Below, piece by piece: positions 1 to 6,479 of a stretch of DNA of 20,539 bases. Made by a program: the position numbers and the translations under genes. Source of the DNA: an uncultured Leptospiraceae bacterium (lineage in GTDB: Bacteria > Spirochaetota > Leptospiria > Leptospirales > Leptospiraceae); the NCBI GenBank assembly GCA_937924465.1, contig CALDSP010000308.1:1-20539 (forward strand), read 5' to 3'. Under the pieces are notes generated by a model that was not told where the DNA came from, did no database searches, and saw nothing but the letters and a program-made list of their open reading frames with translations. Within the stretch, counting starts at the first letter, position 1, and every line of letters begins with the position of its first letter.

Positions 1-55
1 TCAAAAAATATTTTTCTGCATTATAAACAGGAATAATAATTGAAACAAGTGGCAT
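1..55 (-). CDS. Glycosyltransferase family 2, N-terminal fragment (runs off the window)
   Basis: Reading the minus strand from the ATG at 55 gives 18 codons that remain open to the window edge: MPLVSIIIPVYNAEKYFL. This is the classic start of an inverting GT-A (family 2) glycosyltransferase, in which the SIIIPVYN strand opens the nucleotide-sugar-binding Rossmann-like fold. Only this first beta strand is visible, so donor and acceptor sugars cannot be judged. It starts 15 bp after the stop of the SET-domain gene on the same strand, so the two are probably co-transcribed. No clear Shine-Dalgarno sequence precedes the ATG, which fits translational coupling. The family call is strong for such a short piece because the motif is distinctive; everything else is outside the window. 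Confidence 0.72.
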   Translation of the reverse strand, partial: MPLVSIIIPVYNAEKYFL

Positions 56-70
56 TGGATTTTATAAGAA

Positions 71-646
71 TTACGGCTCAAATTCAAAATTGTCTAGATT
101 ATCCAATTCAATACCAGCTTTTTCTAAAAAAAATTTTCTTACTTCGGGATCTTTCATAAAAAAATATTCATATTCTGAACCATAACTTACATAAAGTTCT
201 TCTCCTTCTTGAATATCCCGACTTGCAAACAATCGAACAAATGGTTCTTTACAAAATTTTTTAAAGTAAACATTGATTAAGTGAAGTTCTTTACCATTGA
301 TTTTACTTGGTGCAAAGTTTACTTTTGAAGTATAATGTTCTCTATTTCCATCTATATAGGGAGTTTCAGACTTTTGAGCACACTCTGGAGTTCCAAAGAA
401 ATAGTGATGTTCGTTCTTTTTATATAGATCTCTAGCTTCTTCCATTGTAAGGTATTTTCCTAAATAGTAGCCAATCAACATACCCTTGGGAATTTTTTTC
501 TTTGCAAAAACTCCTTCTCCTGCATGTGGTATGAAAGAAGTTTTAACTACCACATATTCAGTTTCTCGAGTGGGTTGCTTTGGTGGTTCAGAAAAAGTAG
601 GAAAAGAAACAAAAATAAAAAAAATCAATATATATTTTGTATGCAT
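71..646 (-). CDS. Exported SET-domain protein (putative protein-lysine methyltransferase)
   Basis: The 191-residue product begins with a lysine and a hydrophobic stretch (residues 4-18) ending in TFSEP, which looks like a Sec signal peptide. The rest is a minimal SET domain: GEGVFAKKKIPKG at 43-55 (SAM-binding start), an Asn in VNFAPS at 109-114 in the place of the family's N-H motif, and ASRDIQEGEELYVSYG at 141-156, the SET C-terminal motif with the catalytic-type tyrosine. SET proteins transfer methyl groups from SAM to lysines. There is no cysteine-rich post-SET region; a short charged tail follows. The first internal Met (56) lies inside the SET core, so a leaderless form is unlikely. The gene lies 15 bp upstream of a glycosyltransferase and is divergent to the next gene. 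The substrate is unknown, and export is inferred from the leader. Confidence 0.8.
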   Translation of the reverse strand: MHTKYILIFFIFVSFPTFSEPPKQPTRETEYVVVKTSFIPHAGEGVFAKKKIPKGMLIGYYLGKYLTMEEARDLYKKNEHHYFFGTPECAQKSETPYIDGNREHYTSKVNFAPSKINGKELHLINVYFKKFCKEPFVRLFASRDIQEGEELYVSYGSEYEYFFMKDPEVRKFFLEKAGIELDNLDNFEFEP

Positions 647-733
647 ATAGAATAAAAATTCAAGCTCTCAATTTGCAAGTCAAGTTATAAAATTTCAAAT
701 AGTGGCAAATCTAACCAAAAACCTAAAGACTCG

Positions 734-763
734 TTCACAACAAAGTGACATTAAAGCTATAGT
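734..763 (+). promoter_or_regulatory. Candidate sigma-70-type promoter for the nuclease-like gene
   Basis: TTCACA (734-739) and TATAGT (758-763) are separated by 18 bp in the 184-bp spacer between the divergent SET and nuclease-like genes. The implied transcript would have a leader of about 60 nt ending in the good ribosome site GGAGG (822-826). Such AT-rich DNA yields chance matches easily, so this is only a candidate. Confidence 0.3.
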
Positions 764-830
764 TTAGTCATATTTTTAATAATTCTTGCTTTTTTTAAGT
801 CCAAAATTTAAATGAATCTCTGGAGGAAAT

Positions 831-1421
831 ATGGAAAGTAGCTTAACATTTGAAAAAGTTTGGGCAATGTTCCAAGAAACGGATAAAAAGTTCCAAGAAA
901 CAGATAAAAAGTTTCAAGAAACAGAAAAGCAAATGAAAGAAGTATTTCTGGAAATTTCTAAAGAGTCTCGTAAAACAGAAAAAAAACTCAAAGAACTTGA
1001 AAAACTTTTTATTGGAAATTGGGGAAAACTTATGGAGTCTCTTGTAGAAGGTGAACTTATAAACTTGTTCAATGAGAGAGGAATTGAAGTAAACCAAACT
1101 GCCCAAAGGGTAACTCGCCTGCATAATAACAAACAATATGAAATTGATATCATTGCTTTAAATGGGGAAGAAATTGTTTTTGTAGAAGTGAAAACTACCC
1201 TTAAACCAGAGCATGTTCAAAACTTTTTAGAGAAGTTAAAATCCGCAAAAGAAGTTTTTCCTTTATATAAATCATTTAAAATTTATGGTGCCATAGCATA
1301 TTTACGTTATGAATCAGAGGCTATTAACTATGCCATGAATAATGGATTATTTGTCATTCGAGCTACAAGTAAGAGTGCTAAAATGATCAATCCCACAGAT
1401 TTCAAACCAAGAGAATTTTAA
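831..1421 (+). CDS. Coiled-coil PD-(D/E)XK nuclease-like protein (DUF3782-like)
   Basis: The 196-residue protein has two parts. Residues 7-60 are highly charged and predicted coiled coil, including three near-identical heptads, FQETDKK, at 14-34. Residues 62-180 look like a PD-(D/E)XK nuclease-fold domain: Glu73, Asp106 in EIDIIA, and Glu119-Val-Lys121 in FVEVKTT fit the E...D...ExK metal-binding pattern of restriction and repair nucleases. Proteins with this architecture are widespread but uncharacterised; I know them as DUF3782-like, and no activity is established. A strong ribosome site (GGAGG, 822-826) precedes the ATG. The gene appears monocistronic: it is divergent from the SET gene and is followed by a 134-bp spacer before fliY. 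The nuclease fold is confident from motifs; biological role unknown. Confidence 0.75.
   Translation: MESSLTFEKVWAMFQETDKKFQETDKKFQETEKQMKEVFLEISKESRKTEKKLKELEKLFIGNWGKLMESLVEGELINLFNERGIEVNQTAQRVTRLHNNKQYEIDIIALNGEEIVFVEVKTTLKPEHVQNFLEKLKSAKEVFPLYKSFKIYGAIAYLRYESEAINYAMNNGLFVIRATSKSAKMINPTDFKPREF
870..932 (+). repeat. Three in-frame 21-bp tandem repeats
   Basis: Units at 870-890, 891-911 and 912-932 each encode one heptad (FQETDKK, FQETDKK, FQETEKQ). Units 1 and 2 differ at one base; unit 3 has diverged, mainly toward its end. The 21-bp period matches two turns of a coiled coil, so copy-number change would lengthen or shorten the coil without breaking the frame. Confidence 0.9.
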
Positions 1422-1471
1422 TTTGTTTTTAAAATTAAGTTTTATTCAATCAGAGTCATTTGAATTTTTTA

Positions 1472-1500
1472 TTGACAAGTTTCAGTAGAAAATTAAATAT
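1472..1500 (+). promoter_or_regulatory. Candidate sigma-70-type promoter upstream of fliY
   Basis: A perfect TTGACA (1472-1477) is followed 15-17 bp later by AT-rich DNA, TTAAAT or AAATAT (1493-1500), as a weak -10. It lies at the head of the flagellar operon and just upstream of a sigma-28-like -10 element. Either or both could drive the operon. Confidence 0.35.
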
Positions 1501-1524
1501 CTTTATTTGCTAATTTGCCGATAC
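1498..1524 (+). promoter_or_regulatory. Candidate sigma-28 (FliA/WhiG)-type promoter for the flagellar operon
   Basis: GCCGATAC (1517-1524) matches seven of eight bases of the flagellar sigma-28 -10 consensus GCCGATAA. Fifteen bases upstream the -35 block reads TATCTTTA (1498-1505), only about half-matching TAAAGTTT. The implied start near 1531 leaves a leader of about 25 nt ending in the fliY ribosome site. The position is right for a flagellar promoter, but the same octamer also occurs inside genes at 1634 and 9756, so the match alone is weak. Confidence 0.35.
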
Positions 1525-1542
1525 TAGAAAATAGAAAATTTC

Positions 1543-1550
1543 AAGGGGAG
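1543..1550 (+). promoter_or_regulatory. Ribosome binding site fixing the fliY start
   Basis: AAGGGGAG sits 5-7 bases before the ATG at 1556 but touches or overlaps the in-frame GTG at 1550. The ATG is therefore the better start. Confidence 0.7.
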
Positions 1551-1555
1551 TGTTT

Positions 1556-2638
1556 ATGGGCGAAGGTTCACTTTCACAGGACGAAATTGATGCATTGCTT
1601 ATGGGGGCGGAGGAGCCTGCTTTTACCTCAGCAGCCGATACCTCTGGAATAGACGCACTGTCTCCGATTGATAAAGATCTACTTGCTGACATTTTTCAAT
1701 TTTCCTTTGGAATGGCTGGAAGAAATTTAGAAACCTTACTTTCCAAAAATGTAAAATTTGGAAATCCAAGTGTAGATTCTAAACTAAGTTCCGATGCAGC
1801 AAGCGAGCTAGGCTCTGGTGGAGCAGTTACCCTTATGACAAACCTTAGTGGTCCTGTAAATGGAAGAGCTTGCTTAGTTATATCGGTAGAGAACGCTTCC
1901 AAAATTGTCAATCTTCTACTTGGAGGACTATCTACAGGACAATTAGAATCATCTCAACTGCAAACTTTAAAAGATACTTTTACTCCAATTATGGGCTTCG
2001 TTACAATTCAAATAGGGACCAAATTAGGAGTAATAATCAATGGATCTCCTTTAGAAGTTTCTATGGCAAAAACCCCAAAAGATCTGATTCTTCCAGAGGG
2101 GAAACAAGTAGTTAAAACCACTTTAAATTTAAATATTGAGGGAGTTGGAGTTTTTAAGGTTCACTATGTAATTGCCCAAAACACTGCTGATGAAATTTTA
2201 AATATTGCTAAAAAAGGACCATCAAAACAAATGCAAAACAGCTCGGGAGAAATTAACATTAATTTTCCAACAGGTAGCAGTCCTTACTCTACTTCACCCC
2301 CAAAAAACATGGGTCAAGTTGGTATTAAAGGAGTCTCCTTTCCATCGCTTTCCAATGCAAGTCAACCTTCTGGTGGGACAAATCTAAATCTTTTGATGGA
2401 TGTCCAAATGTCGGTAACCGTTGAACTTGGTCGCACTAAAATGTACATTAAAGACATTCTAGGATTAGGAGAAGGTTCTATCATTGAATTGGAAAAGCTA
2501 GCAGGTGAACCAGTTGACTTACTTGTTAATGGAAAACTCATTGCAAAAGGTGAGGTAGTTGTAATTGATGAAAACTTCGGAGTTAGGGTAACCGATATAG
2601 TTAGTCCTACAGAAAGAATCAAGTCGGAATCCAAATGA
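1556..2638 (+). CDS. fliY: Flagellar motor switch protein FliY (FliN family, with CheC-like domain)
   Basis: The 360-residue protein has the FliY layout. An N-terminal FliM-like peptide (LSQDEIDALL, residues 6-15) is the kind that binds phospho-CheY. A CheC-like middle domain spans about 36-215, followed by a low-complexity Ser/Pro/Asn linker (about 223-277). A C-terminal SpoA/FliN domain at 279-350 (VELGRTKMYIKDILGLGEGS and onward) builds the C-ring. It acts at the cytoplasmic face of the flagellar motor, setting rotation direction and torque. In CheC and FliY the phosphatase motif is (D/S)xxxExxN, present twice; here the first reads Asp41...Asp45..Gln48 and the second Gln136...Asp140..Thr143, so dephosphorylation of CheY is doubtful. 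The start at 1556 is chosen by the ribosome site at 1543-1550. The stop overlaps the fliO start (ATGA). Confidence 0.92.
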   Translation: MGEGSLSQDEIDALLMGAEEPAFTSAADTSGIDALSPIDKDLLADIFQFSFGMAGRNLETLLSKNVKFGNPSVDSKLSSDAASELGSGGAVTLMTNLSGPVNGRACLVISVENASKIVNLLLGGLSTGQLESSQLQTLKDTFTPIMGFVTIQIGTKLGVIINGSPLEVSMAKTPKDLILPEGKQVVKTTLNLNIEGVGVFKVHYVIAQNTADEILNIAKKGPSKQMQNSSGEININFPTGSSPYSTSPPKNMGQVGIKGVSFPSLSNASQPSGGTNLNLLMDVQMSVTVELGRTKMYIKDILGLGEGSIIELEKLAGEPVDLLVNGKLIAKGEVVVIDENFGVRVTDIVSPTERIKSESK

Positions 2639-3303
2639 ATTTTTTTCTTTTTCTCGGTGCATTTCTTTTTGTATCCGGGGGAATGTTGTTTGCACAAACG
2701 CAAGATGATTTAAACCAAGTCCTAAGAGATCAACTTGGAATAGAAAATAAAGAAACACAAAAAAAGGATAAAGAACCATTTCTTCCACAAAAGTCTGAAA
2801 AAAATCCCATTGAAGAACGTTATGTAAATAAAGAAGAAAGCCCTGAATCGAACTTGCTATGGATCTTAGTAAAATTACTCACGATTCTAGGAATTTTATT
2901 AGCCGCATTTTATTACATTGCACGTTATTTAAGAAAAAACCAAAGTTCTCGTTTTCCTTTAAAAGGGGACATCCGGCTCATAAGTCAAGCATACCTAGGA
3001 GCAGGAAAAGAAATTCAAGTTGTAGATGTAGCTGGTATGCTGTTCGTTCTAGGAGTTACAGAGCACTCCATCCAACTTATCAAAGAAATTCATGATCCAA
3101 TCATTCGAGAAAAAATTTACACAGCTTTAGACTCTGCCGAACCACCTCAAGAAAATTTTTTTGAATATTTCTTAAATCGCCTTAATAATAAAGATAAATC
3201 AAGTACCTCTAATTCGGATCAAGAAGAAATCATTCTGGAAGAAATTCAAAAAAGACAAAAAGCAAAATTAGAAGAACTTAAACGAAAAAGAGGAAAGTTA
3301 TAA
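2635..3303 (+). CDS. fliO: Flagellar biosynthesis protein FliO
   Basis: The 222-residue product has a signal peptide (residues 1-20, ending LFA before QTQ), a Lys/Glu/Pro-rich extracytoplasmic stretch, and one membrane segment (about 74-98). A compact FliO/MopB-type domain follows in the cytoplasm (about 103-165: RLISQAYLGAGKEIQVVDVAG, then FVLGVTEHSIQLI). The tail from about 190 to the end is charged and probably helical. FliO is an assembly factor for the FliP ring of the flagellar export gate and is the least conserved gate component, so position between fliY and fliP supports the call. Its ATG overlaps the fliY stop by four bases, implying coupled translation. The 127 bp after the stop form the only sizeable break before fliP. 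Confidence 0.88.
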   Translation: MNFFLFLGAFLFVSGGMLFAQTQDDLNQVLRDQLGIENKETQKKDKEPFLPQKSEKNPIEERYVNKEESPESNLLWILVKLLTILGILLAAFYYIARYLRKNQSSRFPLKGDIRLISQAYLGAGKEIQVVDVAGMLFVLGVTEHSIQLIKEIHDPIIREKIYTALDSAEPPQENFFEYFLNRLNNKDKSSTSNSDQEEIILEEIQKRQKAKLEELKRKRGKL

Positions 3304-3309
3304 AATAAC

Positions 3310-3338
3310 TTGACAAAAATTTTTTCTTCAAAAAATCT
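3310..3338 (+). promoter_or_regulatory. Possible internal promoter between fliO and fliP
   Basis: A perfect TTGACA (3310-3315) lies in the 127-bp fliO-fliP spacer. The region 16-18 bp downstream (AAATCT around 3333-3338) is a poor -10, so this is a weak candidate. The spacer otherwise contains only A/T runs. Confidence 0.2.
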
Positions 3339-3430
3339 CTTAAAAAGTTCAGTGACATAAATTTATAAAAACGAAAAATTCTTTAATTTTACTCTTATAT
3401 TTTGCACCTGAGAAATTGGTTTAAAAGTTC

Positions 3431-4261
3431 ATGTTTATCCAAAAAAAATTAAAAAACTTTTTTTCAAATTCTAAAAAGAATGAATGGATTTCTTTTTTAA
3501 TTTCTGCTTTTATTTTGTTTGCTATTTTTTTTATTTCTACAAATACCATTTACGCACAGGAACCTCGTCCTCGCATTCCCATTCCAAATTTAACGTTTAG
3601 TGTCAATGAAGCAAGAACCCCTAGGGAAACTAGTCTTTCCCTTATGATTTTATTTTTAGTTACTATTCTTTCCTTAGCTCCGGCAATTGTTATGTCCATG
3701 ACTTCTTTTACAAAGATTGTGATTGTAATGGACTTTGTTAGAAGAGCCTTAGCTATTCAAAATTTACCTCCCAATCAAGTTATGGTTGGACTTGCTTTGT
3801 TCATGACATTCTTTATAATGGCTCCTACTTTGCAAAAAGTTAACGAAACAGCATTCTCACCCTATGTAGATGGAAAGTTAGATACAAATGAATTTTTCGA
3901 TAAAGCAATGGTTCCTATTCGAGAATTTATGATCCGTCAAATAGGAAAAGAAGGAACAAAAGACGTAGCTTTATTTCTAAAACTTGGAAAAGTAAAAAAT
4001 GTTCAAAATTATAATGATGTACCTAGTTATGTGTTAATTCCAGCTTTTATGCTTTCTGAAATTAAGAAAGCATTTATTATTGGAATTTATCTTTTTATTC
4101 CATTTATTATCATTGATATTGTAGTTGCTTCTACTTTACTTTCAATGGGGCTCATGATGCTTCCACCCATTATGATTAGTCTACCATTTAAACTTATTCT
4201 TTTTGTGTTAGTAGATGGTTGGAATCTTTTAGTATATGAACTTGTAAGGAGTTATAAATGA
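3431..4261 (+). CDS. fliP: Flagellar export gate protein FliP
   Basis: The 276-residue protein carries a long N-terminal signal sequence (lysine-rich residues 5-17, hydrophobic core about 19-37, likely cleavage after IYA at 42). This is expected because FliP is unusual among gate proteins in having a cleaved leader. The family hallmark follows: SMTSFTKIVIVMDFVRRAL (89-107) and PPNQVMVGLALFMTFFIM (113-130). After a periplasmic loop comes SEIKKAFIIGIYLFIPFIIIDIVV and a final pair of hydrophobic helices. Five FliP subunits form most of the inner-membrane pore of the flagellar type III export gate with FliQ and FliR. An in-frame stop lies just before the ATG, so no longer start is possible; the ribosome site is weak. 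The stop overlaps the fliQ start (ATGA). Confidence 0.96.
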   Translation: MFIQKKLKNFFSNSKKNEWISFLISAFILFAIFFISTNTIYAQEPRPRIPIPNLTFSVNEARTPRETSLSLMILFLVTILSLAPAIVMSMTSFTKIVIVMDFVRRALAIQNLPPNQVMVGLALFMTFFIMAPTLQKVNETAFSPYVDGKLDTNEFFDKAMVPIREFMIRQIGKEGTKDVALFLKLGKVKNVQNYNDVPSYVLIPAFMLSEIKKAFIIGIYLFIPFIIIDIVVASTLLSMGLMMLPPIMISLPFKLILFVLVDGWNLLVYELVRSYK

Positions 4262-4521
4262 CAGAGGTCGATGTTATTGTATTGATTCGAGAGGCTTTAT
4301 TTGTCACAATGAAAGTTTCTGCACCTATTTTAATTACAGCTTTAGTTGTAGGACTAATCATAGGAATCTTGCAAACAACCACATCCATTCAAGAACCTAC
4401 AATTGCTTTTGTTCCTAAGCTCATTGCTATTTTTGTAGTGATTGTAATTTTTGCAGCTTGGATGGTGCGCGTTATGACAGAATACACAAGAAATATTTTT
4501 TTTATGATAGAGAAAATTTAA
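4258..4521 (+). CDS. fliQ: Flagellar export gate protein FliQ
   Basis: The 87-residue protein is the usual FliQ length and consists of two hydrophobic helices (about 18-40 and 51-72) joined by the conserved short turn QTTTSIQEPTIAFVPKL. The N-terminal MTEVDVIVLIREAL and the VTMKVSAPILITALVVGLIIG stretch are typical of the family. About four FliQ copies wrap the FliP-FliR core of the export gate in the inner membrane. The ATG overlaps the fliP stop by four bases; 22 bp separate it from fliR. Confidence 0.96.
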   Translation: MTEVDVIVLIREALFVTMKVSAPILITALVVGLIIGILQTTTSIQEPTIAFVPKLIAIFVVIVIFAAWMVRVMTEYTRNIFFMIEKI

Positions 4522-4543
4522 ATCAATAAAAATTCTTTGAATT

Positions 4544-5329
4544 ATGTTAGATTATTTTGTATATAACTTTCAAACTTTCCTTATGATGATGTCTAGAATA
4601 ATAGGACTCATGATCACTGCTCCAGTATTTTCTTCAGAGGGCATTAGCTTGGCTACAAGAATCTTTTTTTCTTTTTTGATTACGCTCATCCTATTTCCAA
4701 TTAGCTCTCCCTTTATGATGGCTGTCCCGAAATCTATGGGAGAATACTACCTCATCATAATCTTAGAATTATTTCTTGGACTTATGCTTGGTTACATGAT
4801 GAGCTTAATATTTGCTACTTTTCAAATGGCTGGAGAATATTTTAGTGTTCAAATTGGATTTAGTTACACAGAAGTTTTAGATCCAGTAAGCCAATCTTCT
4901 TTACCAATTATCAGCACTATGAAAAACCTTATGGGAATTATGATCTTTTTTGTAATTGGTGCTCATCGTGTTGTGATTGAAACTTTAGCAATTTCTTATC
5001 AAAAAGTAAGCCTCGTAAACATAACGGCAGAAATTCAAAATGGAATTATTAAAACTTTTGAAAAACTCATAGGCACAATGTTTGTAATTGCATTTCAAAT
5101 TTCACTACCAGTGCTAGGAGTTTTACTTCTAGTTACAATAGCAGAGGCACTTATGGGAAAAGCGGCTCCTCAAATGAATGTTCTACAGTTGAGTTTTCCA
5201 GCAAAAATTTTAATTGGGCTTATAGTTTTAATTTTGATTGTTCCTTTAATAGAAGTTCAAATGGTTAGAACTTTTGAAATTAGCTTTGATACTATCCAAA
5301 AAATGTTACGAGAATGGCCCAAACAATGA
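4544..5329 (+). CDS. fliR: Flagellar export gate protein FliR
   Basis: The 261-residue product has about six membrane helices, starting with FQTFLMMMSRIIGLMITAPVFSS and including the conserved FQMAGEYFSVQIGFSYTEVLDP region (about 88-109), a FliR family hallmark. FliR is the single-copy subunit completing the FliP5-FliQ4-FliR1 gate through which flagellar rod, hook and filament proteins leave the cell. Length and helix count match the family. No good ribosome site precedes the ATG, which follows fliQ by 22 bp, so re-initiation is likely. The stop overlaps the next gene. Confidence 0.95.
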   Translation: MLDYFVYNFQTFLMMMSRIIGLMITAPVFSSEGISLATRIFFSFLITLILFPISSPFMMAVPKSMGEYYLIIILELFLGLMLGYMMSLIFATFQMAGEYFSVQIGFSYTEVLDPVSQSSLPIISTMKNLMGIMIFFVIGAHRVVIETLAISYQKVSLVNITAEIQNGIIKTFEKLIGTMFVIAFQISLPVLGVLLLVTIAEALMGKAAPQMNVLQLSFPAKILIGLIVLILIVPLIEVQMVRTFEISFDTIQKMLREWPKQ

Positions 5330-6477
5330 AAGATTTTATAAAGCTATACTTTTTAGACTTAGAGGCAAATTTAGCAACTTTGCCTGTTCCTTTTCATATT
5401 GATTTACAGCTTTTCGCAACTGCAGAAGAAGAAGGTAGAACAGAAGAACCAAGTGAACGAAGAAGAAGAGAAGAAAGAGAAAAAGGAAATGTTCCACGTT
5501 CTACTGAACTTCCACAAGCTATTGTTTTACTTGCTAGTGTTTTAGCATTTGCATTGCTTAGTGGATTTTTTTTTAAAAAATCTTTTCTAATGTTTGGAAA
5601 ATATTTTACATCAGTTTCTAAGCAAGAACGTTTTGGGATTGAAGAATTAAACAATTTATTTCGAAATGCTGTTGACGATATTTTTATTTTATTATTACCT
5701 GTAGCTGGAGTAGCTTTTCTATTTGCAATTGCTGGAAATGTAGTTCAAGTAGGTTTTCTTTTTGCACCTAGAGCTCTTTCTTTTAACTTTAATAAAATCA
5801 TTCCAAATTTAAAAAGGGTTTTACCTTCCAGACAAACTTTCTTTAATTTAGGTAAATCTCTTCTCAAAGTTTTGGTCGTTGGGTGGATTAGTTATATTAT
5901 TATTGCTATGGATTTTTATAAAATACTCATGACAGGAGATGTTGGAATCAAAGGTGCATTAAAACTTCTTTCCATTGCCTCTTTGAAAATTTTTTTAGTT
6001 AGTGGAATTCTTTTCTTAGGAATTAGCATATTAGATTTTTATTATCAACGCTATGAATTTGAGGAATCTCTCAAAATGACTCCCTCTGAAGCAAAACAAG
6101 AACTGAAAGAATCAGAAGGAGATAAAGCGTATTTAAATCGCAGACGCCAAATGGTACGAGAGTTCATACGAAAAGGAATGCTACAAAGAGTTCCAAAAGC
6201 AGACGTAGTTGTTGTAAATCCAACTCATTATTCTGTTGCTTTATCTTATGATCCAAACATTCATTATGCACCTGTAGTAATTGCCAAAGGGATAGATGAA
6301 TTAGCTTTACTTATTCGAAACTTAGCCAAAAAACACAATATTCCTATCATTGAAGATAAACTTACAGCAAGATTGCTTTATGAAGAAGTAGAAGTAGATC
6401 AAACCATCCCCTCTAAATTTTTTAGAGCAGTTTCTGTGATTATTGCAAAATTAGACAAGTATAGGAGAATTGCTTAA
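5326..6477 (+). CDS. flhB: Flagellar export switch protein FlhB
   Basis: FlhB controls the change of export substrate from rod/hook to filament proteins. The leader FHIDLQLFATAEEEGRTEEPSE is the spirochaete form of the N-terminus. Four membrane helices follow (roughly 62-84, 117-146, 180-200 and 215-240 in the form starting here), then the conserved linker KMTPSEAKQELKESEGD. The self-cleaving NPTH motif sits in VVVNPTHYSVAL, with Asn298 counted from this start. The downstream cytoplasmic domain is complete. The start is uncertain: ATG 5326 overlaps the fliR stop as ATGA, matching fliY-fliO and fliP-fliQ, while ATG 5314 would add MAQT. Neither has a strong ribosome site. Two bases separate the stop from flhA. 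Confidence 0.96.
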   Translation: MKDFIKLYFLDLEANLATLPVPFHIDLQLFATAEEEGRTEEPSERRRREEREKGNVPRSTELPQAIVLLASVLAFALLSGFFFKKSFLMFGKYFTSVSKQERFGIEELNNLFRNAVDDIFILLLPVAGVAFLFAIAGNVVQVGFLFAPRALSFNFNKIIPNLKRVLPSRQTFFNLGKSLLKVLVVGWISYIIIAMDFYKILMTGDVGIKGALKLLSIASLKIFLVSGILFLGISILDFYYQRYEFEESLKMTPSEAKQELKESEGDKAYLNRRRQMVREFIRKGMLQRVPKADVVVVNPTHYSVALSYDPNIHYAPVVIAKGIDELALLIRNLAKKHNIPIIEDKLTARLLYEEVEVDQTIPSKFFRAVSVIIAKLDKYRRIA

Positions 6478-6479
6478 GT

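Noticed and set aside
843..1136. Minus-strand open frame of 97 codons opposite the nuclease-like gene
   Set aside because: Its Phe/Cys/Leu-rich product is the mirror of the Lys/Glu-rich coiled coil; the plus strand has the ribosome site and domain motifs.
1634..1641. GCCGATAC matching a sigma-28 -10 element inside fliY
   Set aside because: It lies in coding sequence with no -35 partner; a second copy at 9756-9763 in flhF is also coding. These show that the octamer occurs by chance here.
3319..3336. Perfect 7-bp inverted repeat ATTTTTT-CTTC-AAAAAAT after fliO
   Set aside because: The stem is purely A-U and too weak for an intrinsic terminator; runs of A and T are common in this DNA.
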